Assembly (NCBI RefSeq): GCF_015689195.1
Contig: NZ_CP065044.1
Location: 1,178,001 to 1,242,000 of the forward strand
Direction: 5' to 3'
Origin: Pectobacterium aroidearum
GTDB lineage: Bacteria; Pseudomonadota; Gammaproteobacteria; Enterobacterales; Enterobacteriaceae
Length of the DNA: 64,000 bases
Every line of letters starts with the position of its first letter. Position 1 is the stretch's first letter. The notes beneath the pieces are model-generated. The model was not told the DNA's origin. It ran no database searches and saw nothing but the letters and a program-made list of their open reading frames with translations. Shown one piece after another: positions 62,953-64,000 of this stretch. A program made the position numbers and the translations under genes.

Positions 62953-64000
62953 ATGTTTAAAACAATCATAACCTTTCTACGCAAGCAGTTGCCTAAACTG
63001 AAACCCTCCTGGCTGCTTTTGGGCGTGCTACTGTGGATCGTCGTGCTGGTTCTGGCCTGGTGGCTGGGGCCGCGTTTGGTGGTGGGCGAATCACGCCCGT
63101 TACAGGGAATCTGGGGTCGCGTGGTGTTCACGCTGGTCTGGCTGTGGCTGGCGTTCTCCTATAGTGCCTGGATGGTCTGGCGTCGTGTGCAGCAGATGCG
63201 TGCGGAGCGTCATGAACAACAGGTAATTGAGCAGGATCCCTTGCAGGTGTATGTCGATAGCCAGCAGACGTTTCTCGATCGCTGGCTGGAGGCGTTTCAG
63301 ACCCAACTGGGTAAACGCGCACTGTATGCGATGCCCTGGTATCTGACGATTGGTCTGGCTGGCAGCGGGAAAAGCAGCCTGATCCATCGTGCCAATCCGG
63401 CAAACAAAATGAACCCGAAGCTGGATGCGGAGCTGCGAGACGTGGCGGCAGGCCAGCAGGTGAGCAGTTGGGTCGGTGAGTCCGCCGTTATCTGGGATCC
63501 CAGCGGACAGCTACTCGCACAGCCTGAACTGGAAGGCGATTCACTCGGACAGCGTTATGCTCGACTGTGGCAGCACCTGCTCCAGTGGCTGAGTGAAAAC
63601 CGCCGCCGTCAGCCGCTTAATGGTCTGGTGCTCACGCTGGATATTTCCTGGCTGGCACAGGCTGGCGTCGCGGATCGCAAAGCTTATGCGCAGGTCATGC
63701 GCGCGCGTTTGCAGGAAATTTCCGTCAACATCAATACGCGCTTACCGGTGTATATCGCGCTGACCCGTCTGGATATGCTGAGCGGCTTCGATAAGGTCTA
63801 TCGCCAGTTAAACCGCGACGCGCGTCAGGCAGTATTGGGGGTGACCTTTACCCCGCAGGCGAGCAATGGCAAAGGTTGGCTAGAAGAGCTGGAGCGTTTC
63901 TGGGATGAGTGGGTCACGCACCTGAATGACAACCTGCCAGACATGCTGCTGACGCAGTCCGACAGAAGCGTGCGCAATTCGCTGTTCTCGTTCGTCCGCC
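62953..64000 (+). CDS. tssM: T6SS inner-membrane protein TssM (IcmF), cut by the window edge
   Basis: About 349 residues are visible and the frame continues past the last base. Two N-terminal membrane helices lie at about residues 19-37 (WLLLGVLLWIVVLVLAWWL) and 55-75. A cytoplasmic domain follows with a Walker A-like GLAGSGKSS near residue 138 and a GTPase-like ALTRLDML about residue 272. Later parts, including the periplasmic TssJ-binding region, are outside the window. A GGAGTG lies rather far upstream of the ATG. The product is expected at about 1,150 residues. Confidence 0.93.
   Translation, partial: MFKTIITFLRKQLPKLKPSWLLLGVLLWIVVLVLAWWLGPRLVVGESRPLQGIWGRVVFTLVWLWLAFSYSAWMVWRRVQQMRAERHEQQVIEQDPLQVYVDSQQTFLDRWLEAFQTQLGKRALYAMPWYLTIGLAGSGKSSLIHRANPANKMNPKLDAELRDVAAGQQVSSWVGESAVIWDPSGQLLAQPELEGDSLGQRYARLWQHLLQWLSENRRRQPLNGLVLTLDISWLAQAGVADRKAYAQVMRARLQEISVNINTRLPVYIALTRLDMLSGFDKVYRQLNRDARQAVLGVTFTPQASNGKGWLEELERFWDEWVTHLNDNLPDMLLTQSDRSVRNSLFSFVR

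Overview
The window reads as the chromosome of a soft-rot enterobacterium, most likely Pectobacterium. The backbone order gpt-frsA-crl-proB-proA-thrW tRNA and fadE-gmhA-yafJ-yafK is typical of Enterobacterales. It is combined with an mtn methionine-salvage locus, an hpx-type allantoate operon, ERIC elements and a large type VI secretion (T6SS) cluster, a mix familiar from Pectobacterium. Coding density is high. Housekeeping genes look moderately GC-rich, while several inserted stretches (about 5.9-8.0, 42.5-45.3 and 46.9-47.5 kb) are clearly AT-rich and carry unusual genes. The species cannot be fixed from the sequence alone.

Layout. 0.3-5.8 kb: a six-gene operon for a polar amino-acid-type ABC transporter, a PucG-like aminotransferase and an allantoate amidohydrolase (hpxFGHIJK-like). 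5.9-8.0 kb: a lone AT-rich DUF4238 gene. 8.2-12.2 kb: omega-amidase and methionine aminotransferase, divergent from mtnBCD, with tandem MetJ boxes between them. 12.2-18.8 kb: a T6SS vgrG island (ERIC element, VgrG, DUF4123 adaptor, two DUF3304 putative immunity proteins separated by an effector remnant, a DUF2235/Tle1-like effector, PAAR). 18.8-21.2 kb: the other half of methionine salvage (mtnA, mtnK), also with MetJ boxes. 21.3-38.3 kb: conserved core genes (yajD, fadE, gmhA, yafJ, yafK, a methyltransferase, a regulator, dinB, pepD, gpt, frsA, crl), interrupted between frsA and crl by two large ankyrin-repeat paralogues. 38.4-40.8 kb: proBA. 41.1 kb: a small secreted repetitive protein. 42.1-45.1 kb: thrW tRNA followed by a decayed integrase, two tandem small membrane proteins and an Hcp plus DUF4225 effector pair, an integrative-island remnant. 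45.4 kb: an AraC/GyrI-like regulator. 46.3-47.7 kb: a long, mostly gene-free AT-rich region with palindromes and a second ERIC. 47.7-64 kb: the main T6SS operon tssB-C-E-F-G-tagH-tssJ-K-L-H-vasH-vasI-tssA-tssM, running off the right edge.

How the parts fit. Three separate loci contribute to type VI secretion: the structural operon, the vgrG/PAAR cargo island inside the methionine-salvage region, and the Hcp/DUF4225 cargo at thrW. Both cargo loci show duplicated candidate immunity genes and decayed neighbours, consistent with rapid turnover. The methionine-salvage genes lie on both sides of the vgrG island, and both halves carry tandem MetJ operator-like boxes. The aminotransferase/omega-amidase pair would complete the cycle by making methionine from its oxo acid with glutamine as amino donor.

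The most unusual points are the Tle1-like effector with Asp in place of the nucleophilic Ser, the orphan DUF3304 copy with an effector stump, the paired ankyrin proteins, and the Hcp/DUF4225 module with two convergent membrane proteins.
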